Assembly: GCA_902779305.1 (NCBI GenBank)
Contig: CACZBD010000009.1
Span: 1-64,000 of the forward strand
Length of the DNA: 64,000 nucleotides
Reading direction: 5' to 3'
Source of the DNA: an uncultured Lachnospiraceae bacterium
GTDB lineage: Bacteria; Bacillota; Clostridia; Lachnospirales; Lachnospiraceae
This document shows positions 1-7,821 of this stretch, piece by piece; the stretch's first letter is position 1, and the number at the start of each line of letters is the position of its first letter. Below the pieces are notes generated by a model. The model did no database searches and was not told the origin of the DNA. It saw only the letters and a list, made by a program, of their open reading frames with translations. The position numbers and the translations under genes are program-made.

Positions 1-240
1 CAGAGCACCTTCAGCTGTCTGTACGCAGGAAACACCGTCCTGTGCGTTTGCGGAAGCCTGTGTAAGACCACGGATCTGGCTTCTCATCTTCTCACTGATC
101 GTGAGGCCTGCTGCATCGTCTGCTGCACGGTTAACTTTGTAACCGCTGGATAACTTCTCAGTAACCTTCCTCTGGGATGTTACGGTAACGCCTAACTGTC
201 TGTTGGCGTTCATCGCTGTCATGTTGTGTTGTACTACCAT
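1..240 (-). CDS. Flagellin, N-terminal part (gene cut by window edge)
   Basis: Major filament subunit. Only the first 80 codons are visible; the gene runs off the left edge. The peptide opens [17 protein letters not shown] and continues with the flagellin D0/D1 N-terminal signature, including [18 protein letters not shown] and the helix that follows it. The ATG at 240 is preceded by AAGGAGG about 7 bases upstream. It lies downstream of fliD-fliS and the FliT-like gene but has its own sigma-28-like promoter and a leader of about 145 nt carrying CsrA-type sites. Identity as a flagellin is secure; the name (fliC or hag) is not distinguishable from the fragment. Confidence 0.95.
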   Translation of the reverse strand, partial: MVVQHNMTAMNANRQLGVTVTSQRKVTEKLSSGYKVNRAADDAAGLTISEKMRSQIRGLTQASANAQDGVSCVQTAEGAL

Positions 241-250
241 ATTATTTTCC

Positions 251-285
251 TCCTTGAAATGTGATGTGTGTAGCTTCCCTGCTAC
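251..285 (-). promoter_or_regulatory. Candidate CsrA-binding leader of flagellin mRNA
   Basis: On the transcribed strand a perfect 5-bp stem (GTAGC/GCTAC, 270-285) presents AGGGAA in its loop. About 15 nt downstream the Shine-Dalgarno (251-255 plus flanking bases) contains AAGGA. A GGA-loop hairpin plus a GGA overlapping the ribosome binding site is the two-site arrangement known for CsrA repression of hag in Bacillus subtilis. csrA and fliW are about 3 kb away. Binding itself is inferred. Confidence 0.65.
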
Positions 286-361
286 GCCTTTGGTAAGTAA
301 AAGATGTTACTCGTGGCTCAGATCTCTCCGGCCGTACGCTCCTTTAAGCTCTGTGCCGATT

Positions 362-385
362 TACAAGTAATTTTCTTTACTTGTA
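362..385 (-). promoter_or_regulatory. Stem-loop at the predicted 5' end of flagellin mRNA
   Basis: A perfect 9-bp inverted repeat, TACAAGTAA (362-370) and TTACTTGTA (377-385), flanks a 6-nt loop. The predicted transcription start from the promoter at 392-418 falls at about 385, so the stem would begin at the first nucleotides of the mRNA. Such 5'-terminal stems protect transcripts from RNA decay; that role here is inferred. Confidence 0.5.
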
Positions 386-391
386 TATAAT

Positions 392-418
392 ATATCGGAT
401 GATTGTTTAAAAAATCAA
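392..418 (-). promoter_or_regulatory. Sigma-28 (SigD)-type promoter of flagellin
   Basis: On the minus strand the -10 element is TCCGATAT (392-399), matching the SigD/FliA -10. The -35 position, exactly 15 bases upstream (415-418), reads TTGA instead of TAAA. An A/T-only run lies just upstream (about 421-452) and could act as an UP element. The spacing matches the flgM promoter in this window. Confidence 0.6.
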
Positions 419-455
419 CCCCGATTTATTATTTTTTTAAAAAAATTTTTCAAGC

Positions 456-947
456 CTACTTTTTTTTGTCCACAAGCCCCGAATTTCCTGCATCCGGAGC
501 ACTCATGGACTTGTAATAATTGCTGACCGCCTGCATGCTCTTCCGGGATTTACGGATCTCTTTCTTGGCTCCCATCAGAACTTTCTCGATCCTTACGCGG
601 TTACGTTCCTCCATGGTGCGGATCTCAACACTTTGGTCCGTAAGCTTTGTGATCAGCTCCTGCATGATCGAAACATCTTCTTTATAGGAAGAAGGATCTT
701 CGGCCAGTTCATTCCTGACACGCTTGTAAAGTGATTCAAACCCGCTGTCCAGTTCACCTATCCGCTCGATCAGAGATTCCTTCTCTGCGATCAGAACGTT
801 GAACGTATCCCAGTCGATCTCTGCATATTCTTTGTCATGGATACAATCGGACTGCGCTTTGTTCTTTTCAATGATCTTTACAAGTACCGCCTCTTTCTTC
901 CGAAGGCTCTCGATCATCATCTGCAGGTAACTTTGCACTTCATTCAT
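456..947 (-). CDS. FliT/FlgN-like flagellar export chaperone (tentative)
   Basis: A 163-residue acidic/basic, largely helical protein with no membrane segment. Heptad-like stretches around residues 10-75 and 95-145 suggest an antiparallel coiled coil, as in FlgN and FliT chaperones. It sits directly after fliS and before flagellin, the usual place of fliT. The C-terminus is basic (KSRKSMQ, VDKKK). No sequence signature clearly separates FliT from FlgN, so the call rests on size, composition and position. The ATG at 947 follows a GGAAAATGAG-type ribosome binding site. Confidence 0.6.
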   Translation of the reverse strand: MNEVQSYLQMMIESLRKKEAVLVKIIEKNKAQSDCIHDKEYAEIDWDTFNVLIAEKESLIERIGELDSGFESLYKRVRNELAEDPSSYKEDVSIMQELITKLTDQSVEIRTMEERNRVRIEKVLMGAKKEIRKSRKSMQAVSNYYKSMSAPDAGNSGLVDKKK

Positions 948-1031
948 GTACTCATTTTCCTTTCGGATCTTTCCGGGGAAACCGTGCTTTTCTGACGGTC
1001 TCCCTTTGATCCGTTATGATCTTTTGCTGCT

Positions 1032-1415
1032 TCAGCCTGCCACGCTCTGCGGCCGCTTCATGACTTCCTTCCATGCATCTCTCAATGTATGGATGTGTGC
1101 GCTCACTTCTTCAAGGATCGCTTTGTCCTTCGTCATGTTCGCTTCCCGAAGCCGCTTGATCAGATAGTTGTATACATTATTGTAGTCGTTGGCGATGGCA
1201 TAATCAAAATTCAGGGTGATCTGGAATTCTTCTATGATCCGCTGCACCTTCATGATGTTGTCATGCGCCTTCTGGATATTCCCCTGTTCGATCCCAAGGA
1301 TCGCAATATTGCAGAATTTAATGGCTCCGTCATAAAGCATCAAAGTCAGTTCCGCCGGGGATGCCGTCAATATTCTGTTTCTGGTGTACTGATCCATCTG
1401 TGCATTGATAGCCAT
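1032..1415 (-). CDS. fliS: Flagellin export chaperone FliS
   Basis: 127 residues, the usual FliS length. FliS binds the C-terminus of newly made flagellin in the cytoplasm and delivers it to the flagellar export apparatus. The N-terminus carries the typical signature (NAQMDQYTRNRILTASPAEL) followed by LMLYDGAIKF, and the helical bundle follows with VYNYLIKRLREAN. It lies between fliD and the FliT-like gene in the late flagellar operon. In Bacillus, FliS also modulates the FliW-CsrA switch, and fliW and csrA are in this same operon. Confidence 0.95.
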   Translation of the reverse strand: MAINAQMDQYTRNRILTASPAELTLMLYDGAIKFCNIAILGIEQGNIQKAHDNIMKVQRIIEEFQITLNFDYAIANDYNNVYNYLIKRLREANMTKDKAILEEVSAHIHTLRDAWKEVMKRPQSVAG

Positions 1416-1451
1416 GATTTTTACCTGCCTGTTATTATTCTTGACTTAAGA

Positions 1452-2936
1452 TTACATACCCATCATCTGCGTGATGTAATTCTGCTGCGACTGGATCGTT
1501 CCCATCGCTTTTTCCATCGCGGTAAACTGTTTGTAGTACTTGTCCTCGACCTTGGCCACGTATGCTTCATAATCCGTGATCTTCTTGGTCCATTCGTCGT
1601 ACTCGTTCTTCAGCTTCTTGTCCTCGTAGTAATTCCCGTAACTTCTGTAGTTATTGGAAGTGGACAGTTTCGAAGCCTTCTGATACATGTCGTTTGCCAG
1701 ACCCTGGAAGAACTTCATCACAGTCTCCGGATTGGAAGCGATCGCCGCTCTCAGTTTATCCGGTTCGCCGGAGGTATCCGGATCGTCCGGATCGCCGTCG
1801 ATATGATAAGCATTCTTCTCGTTGTCCGCCGCTAAGAAATAACTCAGCGTATTGATCCCGAAGCTGGACAGGCTGTATGTCGTGCCGTCAACATTGTAGG
1901 TCTGCAGCATGGAATTCCTTAATGTGGAAGTGATGCTCGAGATACTCTCGTCCCTGCGCAGAAGACCTGCCTTGATCTTGTTCTCCCACTCTTCGACCTC
2001 GTCCTCGCTCATCGCTTCTTTTTCTTCCGTCGTCAGCATCTTGTAGCTTTCGGCAGAATCCGCATTGTAGAGCTTGTCCATCTCATTGACGAGAGAACTG
2101 TATTCCTTAATGAAACTTTTGATCGAATCATAGACCGCATCATAGTCCGTCGATGTGGTCAGGCTGACAAAGGAATCACCCTGGGTCAGTTCCTTGGCGG
2201 TAATGGTCAGTCCGTTGATGGAAAACGTGTTGGTATTATTCGTATAAGTTACACCATTCAGAACGATCGATGCGTTCGTGCCGTTTTCCTTATGGGATGT
2301 TCCGCCTGTTAAGCCGAGTGCATTCAGCGCATCCGCGTCTCCGCCGAAGGAAAAATCATTCGCTTCCCCGGTATCCTTGGCGCTGATGTACATTCTGCCG
2401 TTGTTCGCATCAAAGTTTGCGTTCAGTCCGGCCGCCTTTACGGTGGAGACAAACTGTCCGACCGTCATGTCGCCGTTGACGTCGATATTGATCGTCTTGC
2501 CGTTCCCTTTTGTCAGGGTCACAACGCCTTCCGAATCATATCCGAGCGCGCTCAGCTTTGTGCCTTCCGTAACCTTTTTGTCATCGGTCGTCTTCAGTTC
2601 GCTGCCGGTCAGATATCCGGACTGCGCAAGACCTGTTACCTTCAGGGTCTGCTTTCCGTTTACCGCGCCGTCGCTGGAGACTACGGAAGCGATCGAGGCA
2701 TTGGATACCTCAGTCGTCTTCTTGGTATAGGCAGAAGAGAAACGCATGTTGGATAAGGACTTGGTCACAAAGTTTTTCACCTTTGTGTTCAGTTCTTTCC
2801 ATGCATCCTGTTTCCAGGACAGCCTTTTCTGCTGGCCTTTATAGGTTTCTTTTTTCTTGTCGTAAGCATTTACGAGGTCCTGTACCATGGCATCGGTATC
2901 CAGACCGGAGTTCATGCCTGTAAGCCGTATACTCAT
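1452..2936 (-). CDS. fliD: Flagellar hook-associated protein 2 (filament cap) FliD
   Basis: About 494 residues. FliD caps the growing filament and folds incoming flagellin. The N-terminal region (IRLTGMNSGLDTDAMVQDLV) matches FliD_N, and the C-terminal coiled coil ending in QQNYITQMMGM matches FliD_C. The reading frame is open to 2963, but ATG 2936 (MSIRLTG) follows AGGAGG at proper spacing and matches family starts. The central part is the variable surface domain. It follows flaG and precedes fliS, the standard order. Confidence 0.95.
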   Translation of the reverse strand: MSIRLTGMNSGLDTDAMVQDLVNAYDKKKETYKGQQKRLSWKQDAWKELNTKVKNFVTKSLSNMRFSSAYTKKTTEVSNASIASVVSSDGAVNGKQTLKVTGLAQSGYLTGSELKTTDDKKVTEGTKLSALGYDSEGVVTLTKGNGKTINIDVNGDMTVGQFVSTVKAAGLNANFDANNGRMYISAKDTGEANDFSFGGDADALNALGLTGGTSHKENGTNASIVLNGVTYTNNTNTFSINGLTITAKELTQGDSFVSLTTSTDYDAVYDSIKSFIKEYSSLVNEMDKLYNADSAESYKMLTTEEKEAMSEDEVEEWENKIKAGLLRRDESISSITSTLRNSMLQTYNVDGTTYSLSSFGINTLSYFLAADNEKNAYHIDGDPDDPDTSGEPDKLRAAIASNPETVMKFFQGLANDMYQKASKLSTSNNYRSYGNYYEDKKLKNEYDEWTKKITDYEAYVAKVEDKYYKQFTAMEKAMGTIQSQQNYITQMMGM

Positions 2937-2946
2937 ATGCCGCCTC

Positions 2947-3384
2947 CTATCTCTTCTCGTCAACCATGATGCCGGCCATCTCCCAAACCTTGGCGATCAT
3001 GTCCAAAGTCTTCTCGGGCGGCAATTCCTTAATGACTTCTTTGGTCTTCTTGTCCACGATCTTGATCGTTACGCGGTTCGTCTTATCATGAATACCAAAA
3101 ATAGCCTCGGAATTGGACATCTTCTTGTTCAGATCATCAACCGCTTTGCGGATCTGATCCAGACTCGGCTGCTCCTGAGGCTGCTGGCCCTGCTGCTGCG
3201 AGCTGCCTTCCTCATCCGCGGATGCTGTGGAATCAACGACAACTGTCTTGTTATCCACCTGATATTGTTCCTGCGCTGTACTATCCGTGTACTCCTCGGC
3301 AGGCTTTTCCAGCTTTACTTCCTGCGCCGGCTGGTACGGCTGTGCCTGAAAAGTCATGGCACTGCTGATCGGTTCTATTGCCAT
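2947..3384 (-). CDS. flaG: FlaG family flagellar protein
   Basis: 145 residues. The C-terminal 75 residues match the FlaG family: LDQIRKAVDDLNKKM, then FGIHDKTNRVTIKIVDKKTK and IKELPPEKTLDMIAKVWEMAG. FlaG influences filament length in several bacteria. The N-terminal half is low-complexity and Gln/Glu-rich (residues about 45-75) with little predicted structure. The start follows AAAGGAGG. It lies between csrA and fliD; the frame end abuts the fliD ribosome binding site. Confidence 0.85.
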   Translation of the reverse strand: MAIEPISSAMTFQAQPYQPAQEVKLEKPAEEYTDSTAQEQYQVDNKTVVVDSTASADEEGSSQQQGQQPQEQPSLDQIRKAVDDLNKKMSNSEAIFGIHDKTNRVTIKIVDKKTKEVIKELPPEKTLDMIAKVWEMAGIMVDEKR

Positions 3385-3459
3385 CTCGTTACCTCCTTTT
3401 AACGAAATCAGAAACTACCTGCTATTCCATATATCGACAAAAAATACAAGAACTTAACA

Positions 3460-3675
3460 CTAAAAAATATTTTTCAGTGCATCTGCCATCTCCGGCTCCA
3501 TAGCCGCCTTGTTGGCTTCCTGGATCTGCAGATAGATCTCTTTACGGTAAATCGGGACTTCCTTGGGTGCGGAAATACCGATCTTGACCTGGTCGCCTTT
3601 GATATCCAGGATCGTGACCTCAATCTTATTATCTATGACAAGCGCTTCGTTTTTCTTTCTCGATAATGCCAACAT
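3460..3675 (-). CDS. csrA: Carbon storage/translational regulator CsrA
   Basis: 71 residues from ATG 3675 ([14 protein letters not shown]). CsrA is a dimeric RNA-binding protein that recognises GGA motifs and blocks ribosome access. The conserved N-terminus, [14 protein letters not shown] and the RKEIYLQIQ segment are all present. A GTG at 3681 in frame would add two residues. The start lies just past the fliW stop (TGA 3678-3680), so the two are probably translationally coupled. The expected main target is the flagellin leader at 241-285. Confidence 0.95.
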   Translation of the reverse strand: MLALSRKKNEALVIDNKIEVTILDIKGDQVKIGISAPKEVPIYRKEIYLQIQEANKAAMEPEMADALKNIF

Positions 3676-3677
3676 GA

Positions 3678-4136
3678 TCACTCACCTGCCTTTTCTTTTG
3701 CTGCTTTCAGGATCTCGTAGATCGGGTACTTCACTTCGTACTTCTCTTCTTCCACGATGATCTGATTTGCCTTCAGGTTATCTCCGTTGATCACAAGAGG
3801 CGCCCTTAAGTTGACGCTCATCTTTTCAACATCCTTGGGAACCGTGATCGTAACAAGCACCAGCATGTTGTCCGCATTCATTTCCCCCAGCGGTTTTAAC
3901 AGTTCGTCCTCGATGCTCGGATTGTAATCAGCCATAACATGCAGCGGATCGATCACGGGCATTGCAAAAGCCGGTTCCTGAACAGACTGCAGCCAGCGTA
4001 CATTTCCGTTTCCTTCACTGTCATGGATCAGCAGGAAATCCTTCAATTCCGGAAATCCCACGATCCCGTTTACGAACGAGATCAGTTTTGTTTCGTCTAC
4101 CTCGATCTCTCCGAAAATCTTTGTTTTGATGATCAT
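3678..4136 (-). CDS. fliW: Flagellar assembly factor FliW
   Basis: 152 residues. FliW is a protein antagonist of CsrA that is itself sequestered by free flagellin, giving a feedback loop on flagellin level. The sequence has the family pattern: [23 protein letters not shown] near the N-terminus, then [13 protein letters not shown] and LVLVTITVP. The ATG at 4136 follows GGAGAAGG. It overlaps csrA by the stop/start junction, the standard arrangement. A candidate sigma-A promoter precedes it. Confidence 0.95.
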   Translation of the reverse strand: MIIKTKIFGEIEVDETKLISFVNGIVGFPELKDFLLIHDSEGNGNVRWLQSVQEPAFAMPVIDPLHVMADYNPSIEDELLKPLGEMNADNMLVLVTITVPKDVEKMSVNLRAPLVINGDNLKANQIIVEEEKYEVKYPIYEILKAAKEKAGE

Positions 4137-4170
4137 AGCCTTCTCCTCTCTGCCCCTTACGGGTGTGTTT

Positions 4171-4200
4171 ATTATATCATTTGATTGGTGTTATTCGCAA
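4171..4200 (-). promoter_or_regulatory. Candidate sigma-A promoter of fliW-csrA-flaG-fliD
   Basis: On the minus strand, -35 TTGCGA (4195-4200), an 18-bp spacer and a perfect -10 TATAAT (4171-4176) precede the fliW start by about 35 bases. This would let fliW-csrA be expressed independently of the sigma-28 operon upstream. Confidence 0.45.
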
Positions 4201-4201
4201 A

Positions 4202-4254
4202 GATTTCAGAGAGAATGACCTCATGAGCGGAATGAGTGTCATTTCTCTGAAATC
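4202..4254 (-). terminator. Long hairpin between flgL and fliW
   Basis: Arms 4202-4219 and 4238-4254 pair over about 17 bp with a single bulged base. On the minus strand it follows the flgL stop, and only three T residues follow it, so it is either a weak terminator or an RNA processing/stability element. It separates flgL from the fliW promoter. Confidence 0.55.
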
Positions 4255-4268
4255 GTATAAAATCCGTC

Positions 4269-5792
4269 TTAGATGTAGTTCAACAGCGTCTGCTTCGCGA
4301 CTTTTCCTGCTGCCATCTGTGCCGCCTCCAGTGCGAGCTGCGCATTGGAAAGGTCGATCGCGGCATCTGTTAAGTTGATGTTGATGTTGGAATCTGCCAG
4401 CTCCTTGAAGCTTGAGCGCTGTTCCTGCATGCGTTCCTTGGTAAGCTCCACTCTCTTTCTGGTGGATCCGGCTTCCGTCAGCGCCAGGTTATTTCTTTCC
4501 GCGTAAAAATCAAACGTTGTCAGTCCTTTCGAGAACATGGACTGCATCTTGTCGGCCCTCAGATCTCTTTCTTTGGTCATCGCCACCACGCGGTTCTTAA
4601 GTTCGGTGATCTCCGCTTCCGAATAGCGGTCCGTATTCTCCGCCATCTTCTTAAGTTCATCCAGTTTGGTCTCCGCATCGACAACGGCCTGGGTTGCGGC
4701 GATCAGTTCGTCCACGTCCCTGCAGATATCGTGTGTGTACACCTGATTGGCATTGGTGTTGATCACGATCGTCTGGTTGAAGCTGATCTCATAGGAGATC
4801 TTCTGGTTCTGGAAATGATCGAGCGGATTTCCTTCCGGATCGAATTTGTTGTAGTCAATATATTTGGTAGGATCGGCAGGGTCCGCGCTCTTATCGGAGC
4901 ACTGGAAATAATGTTCCGGTCTCAGATCGTTCTTCTGCCATTTTTCCTTGTCATATTCCAGGGAAATATCTTTTGTGTCCGGATTCTGCAGCGCATCTCT
5001 TAAGTCATCGGATAAGATGATCTCGCCGGTCTCCGCGATCAGTGTTGCGCCCGTTGCCGGTTTTGCGTAAGCGGCATCGTCTGCAAATTCCACAACATTC
5101 AGGGTAACGGTCTGCTCTGCGCCGTCATTGTATTTCAGCTCTACCGTCTGCGGATAAGTCAGGTTGTCATAGGCAAGACGCATCCTGTAGAGTGTATTCT
5201 CGTTGATATCCTGCTGCGTGATCGGGGTGGTAAGGTCGGAGCCTGTCTTGTCCACGTCAAAATCACCCGAGATATATTTGATCTGGCTGATGCTGTCTGC
5301 CGTGAACTCTTCCTTAATGCTGTACAGTCTCTTCTCGGGTGCCGTGAAGGTAAGGGATTCGCCCGTTCTGTAACCCGTGAAAACGGTCCTGTCCGCATAG
5401 TCCGCATTGCCGGATGCATAGATCTGGTCTCTCATCCCTCTTAAGTCAGCCAGGATATTCATGCGGTCTTCTGCGGTATTGTCATCGGAAGCGCCCTGTG
5501 TCAGGCTTTCCTTGATCTTGGCAAGCACGGTATCCGTCTGTGTCAGCGCGGTCTCGGTGATCTTGAGCCATGCATCCGCATCCGGGATGTTCTTGTCATA
5601 ATACTGGTTGGACTGGGAAATGTTGCTGTTTAAGCGAAGCGCACGGATCGCAACGACCGGATCATCGGAGGGCCTTGTGATCTTCTGGCCGGTGGCGATC
5701 ATGGTATTCTGCTTGTCTTCATTCAACTTGTTGATGTTGATGTTATTCTTTGTATTGTTGTTCATGATCGAGTTGGTGATTCTCATGCTCAT
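4269..5792 (-). CDS. flgL: Flagellar hook-associated protein 3 FlgL
   Basis: 507 residues, longer than the roughly 300-residue FlgL of many species because of a large central insertion. FlgL is the second hook-filament junction protein. The N-terminus shows MRITNSIM and the flagellin-like helix (INKLNEDKQNTMIATGQKITRPSDDP). The C-terminus ends in the flagellin-like helix (DAAIDLSNAQLALEAAQMAAGK, then QTLLNYI). ATG 5792 follows AGGAGG at 8 bases; an internal ATG two codons later is possible. It lies downstream of two flgK genes. Confidence 0.93.
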   Translation of the reverse strand: MSMRITNSIMNNNTKNNININKLNEDKQNTMIATGQKITRPSDDPVVAIRALRLNSNISQSNQYYDKNIPDADAWLKITETALTQTDTVLAKIKESLTQGASDDNTAEDRMNILADLRGMRDQIYASGNADYADRTVFTGYRTGESLTFTAPEKRLYSIKEEFTADSISQIKYISGDFDVDKTGSDLTTPITQQDINENTLYRMRLAYDNLTYPQTVELKYNDGAEQTVTLNVVEFADDAAYAKPATGATLIAETGEIILSDDLRDALQNPDTKDISLEYDKEKWQKNDLRPEHYFQCSDKSADPADPTKYIDYNKFDPEGNPLDHFQNQKISYEISFNQTIVINTNANQVYTHDICRDVDELIAATQAVVDAETKLDELKKMAENTDRYSEAEITELKNRVVAMTKERDLRADKMQSMFSKGLTTFDFYAERNNLALTEAGSTRKRVELTKERMQEQRSSFKELADSNININLTDAAIDLSNAQLALEAAQMAAGKVAKQTLLNYI

Positions 5793-5826
5793 AAGGTTGT
5801 CCTCCTACTGCTCGTTTACGGGAAAC

Positions 5827-5893
5827 CCGGCTCATGCAAATTCGCTTCGCGAAGAGCCGGTGTTACATCGTACGCTGCTTCGCAGCATACGAT
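5827..5893 (-). other. Two tandem hairpins in the flgK-flgL gap
   Basis: Hairpin A has outer stem CCGGCTC/GAGCCGG (5827-5833 with 5854-5860) and inner stem TTCGC/GCGAA (5841-5845 with 5849-5853). Hairpin B (5867-5893) is a 12-bp stem with a 3-nt loop; on the minus-strand RNA its only mismatch becomes a G-U pair. No T-run follows, so mRNA processing or stability is more likely than termination. Confidence 0.6.
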
Positions 5894-5896
5894 AAA

Positions 5897-7801
5897 TTAT
5901 ACACCGGTCTGCAGGATCAGTCTGTCGTAGATCTCCGTGAATACCTGCATCATCTTTGCCGAGAGGTTATATGCTTCCTGGAATTTGACCAGGTTCAATG
6001 CTTCTTCGTCATTGTCCACACCGGATACCGATAATCTCTGGTTCGTGATCGCCTTGGAAATATCGGAATAAACGGCACTGAATGTATTTGCGGAGCTTGC
6101 CGCCAGCGCAATATCTGAAAGAATGGTCTGCAGGAATTCCTTGGGCGTGCAGCCCCTGATCCCTTTTTCCTTGGCGTCTTTAACCTTCAGCAGGTCTTCC
6201 GTGATATCCTGTGCGTCCTGTCCCTGGTGAATGTCGCGGGTGGTTCCGAACAGCCCCACATCTTTGATCATGCTCTTGTTGACCTCAAAGTTTGCGGCCG
6301 TCAGTCTGTAATAGCAGTCATCCGCACTTGACCAGGATGTATAATCCAGTGTTTCATCATGGTCCATTCCGGATCCGTTTTTCTTATAGTCCTTAAACTG
6401 ATAGGTGTGATTTTTATCCGTGATGTCAGCGCCCTCGAACATGACCTGTGCTCTTTCGCCGTGCGCATCCTCTGCCTGTCTCTCGATGGAGTTCATCTGC
6501 TGGGCAAAGACCCTGACCCACTCATTCATCTGTTCCATGTAATACGGAATTCCCTGGTAATCGATCTCCCTGCCGATCGCGGCATCGGTCCCGAGGTATT
6601 TCGCATCCGGCAGTTCTTCTATATAGAAGGTATACTGATGGCTGATATTTCCGGAACCGTCATCCACTTCATCATAGGTCCAGCCGGCATATTCAAAATC
6701 TTTATTGATCAGCGTCAGCGCTCCCTGTTCCGGGATCGTGGTCTTGTTGATATCCGTCAGGTAATCCTCGGTCACTTCGATCACGATCTTGTGATAGGTA
6801 TGGCCGTCGACCCATGTGCCCGACGCCGGGGGATTGGAGCTGATGTCTTTTCCGTGGAAGTATTCCTCGTTGTTTCCGTCACGCACTTCCACGAGACCTT
6901 TTAATTCGCCGCCGAGGTTTTTTCCGTATAAGTTGAACTCGAGCTCGTTAGACCATCTGATCTCATAAAGACCGTCCGCATCGGACTGATTGAGTTTATG
7001 CTCTCTGGCTATGCATTCAAGCGTGTTGTAATCATAACCCAGCACCAGGCTCTGTCCGCCTGCGATATCCACGCAATAGGTGTAAATCCCGGATTCCTCT
7101 TTGCTGCCCTCGGAAACATAGATCGGAATCTCCGTGATCTTGACATCAACGATCTTGGAAAGTTCATCCACGAGAAGCGCTCTCTGGTCGCGGAGCTCAT
7201 TGGCTCTGCTTCCGGTGATCTCGATCGTGTTGATCTGTTTATTGAGGGTTGCGATCTGGGAGGCCACGGAATTGATCTCGTCCACTTTGTTCTTGATCTC
7301 CATGTTGGCATCCAGCTGAACCTTCTGCAGGCTTGTGGACATGGCCTGGAAGTAATCGCAAAGACTCTGGGCCGCCCCGAGGTACTGCGTCTTCACGGTA
7401 TCATCACCGGGGCTCTTGTATACTTCTTCCAGCGCATGGAACATGTCGTTGAAGATCGTGCCGAAGCCTTCCTTCATGTCGGTCTCGGTAAAATAGTCCT
7501 CCAGCTGTTCCATGTAATACTGCTTGATCTCAAAAGTACCCACGCTCGCATTGTTCGTGCGGAATTTCAGATCGTAATACTGGTCTCTGGTCTGGTTGAT
7601 CGCGATCGTATCCACGCCGGATCCTGCCATGCCGTATGTTGTCCAGGTATGCAGCGCATCCGAAGCCTGCTGAACGGTATTCTGACGGGAGTACCCTTCG
7701 GTCTCGACATTGGAAATGTTGTTTGCCGTTGTGTTCAGGGAGACATTTGCTGCCTGCAGACCCGTATATGCGATATTTAATCCGAAAAATTGTGAAGGCA
7801 T
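5897..7801 (-). CDS. flgK: Flagellar hook-associated protein 1 FlgK, second copy
   Basis: 634 residues. FlgK forms the first junction layer between hook and filament. The N-terminus carries the rod/hook signature (NIAYTGLQAANVSLNTTANN then ISNVETEGYSRQ), and the C-terminus ends with the FlgK helix (SGVDNDEEALNLVKFQEAYN, then AKMMQVFTEIYDRLI). It is the downstream member of a tandem pair with the gene at 7822-9525, similar only at the ends. Start ATG 7801 follows AAAGGAG. The central domain is longer than in the first copy. Confidence 0.92.
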   Translation of the reverse strand: MPSQFFGLNIAYTGLQAANVSLNTTANNISNVETEGYSRQNTVQQASDALHTWTTYGMAGSGVDTIAINQTRDQYYDLKFRTNNASVGTFEIKQYYMEQLEDYFTETDMKEGFGTIFNDMFHALEEVYKSPGDDTVKTQYLGAAQSLCDYFQAMSTSLQKVQLDANMEIKNKVDEINSVASQIATLNKQINTIEITGSRANELRDQRALLVDELSKIVDVKITEIPIYVSEGSKEESGIYTYCVDIAGGQSLVLGYDYNTLECIAREHKLNQSDADGLYEIRWSNELEFNLYGKNLGGELKGLVEVRDGNNEEYFHGKDISSNPPASGTWVDGHTYHKIVIEVTEDYLTDINKTTIPEQGALTLINKDFEYAGWTYDEVDDGSGNISHQYTFYIEELPDAKYLGTDAAIGREIDYQGIPYYMEQMNEWVRVFAQQMNSIERQAEDAHGERAQVMFEGADITDKNHTYQFKDYKKNGSGMDHDETLDYTSWSSADDCYYRLTAANFEVNKSMIKDVGLFGTTRDIHQGQDAQDITEDLLKVKDAKEKGIRGCTPKEFLQTILSDIALAASSANTFSAVYSDISKAITNQRLSVSGVDNDEEALNLVKFQEAYNLSAKMMQVFTEIYDRLILQTGV

Positions 7802-7821
7802 GTGGCACTCCTTTCTTAAAA

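Noticed and set aside
421-452. Intrinsic terminator after the FliT-like gene
   Set aside because: The run is A/T-only with no GC stem; an UP element for the flagellin promoter fits better.
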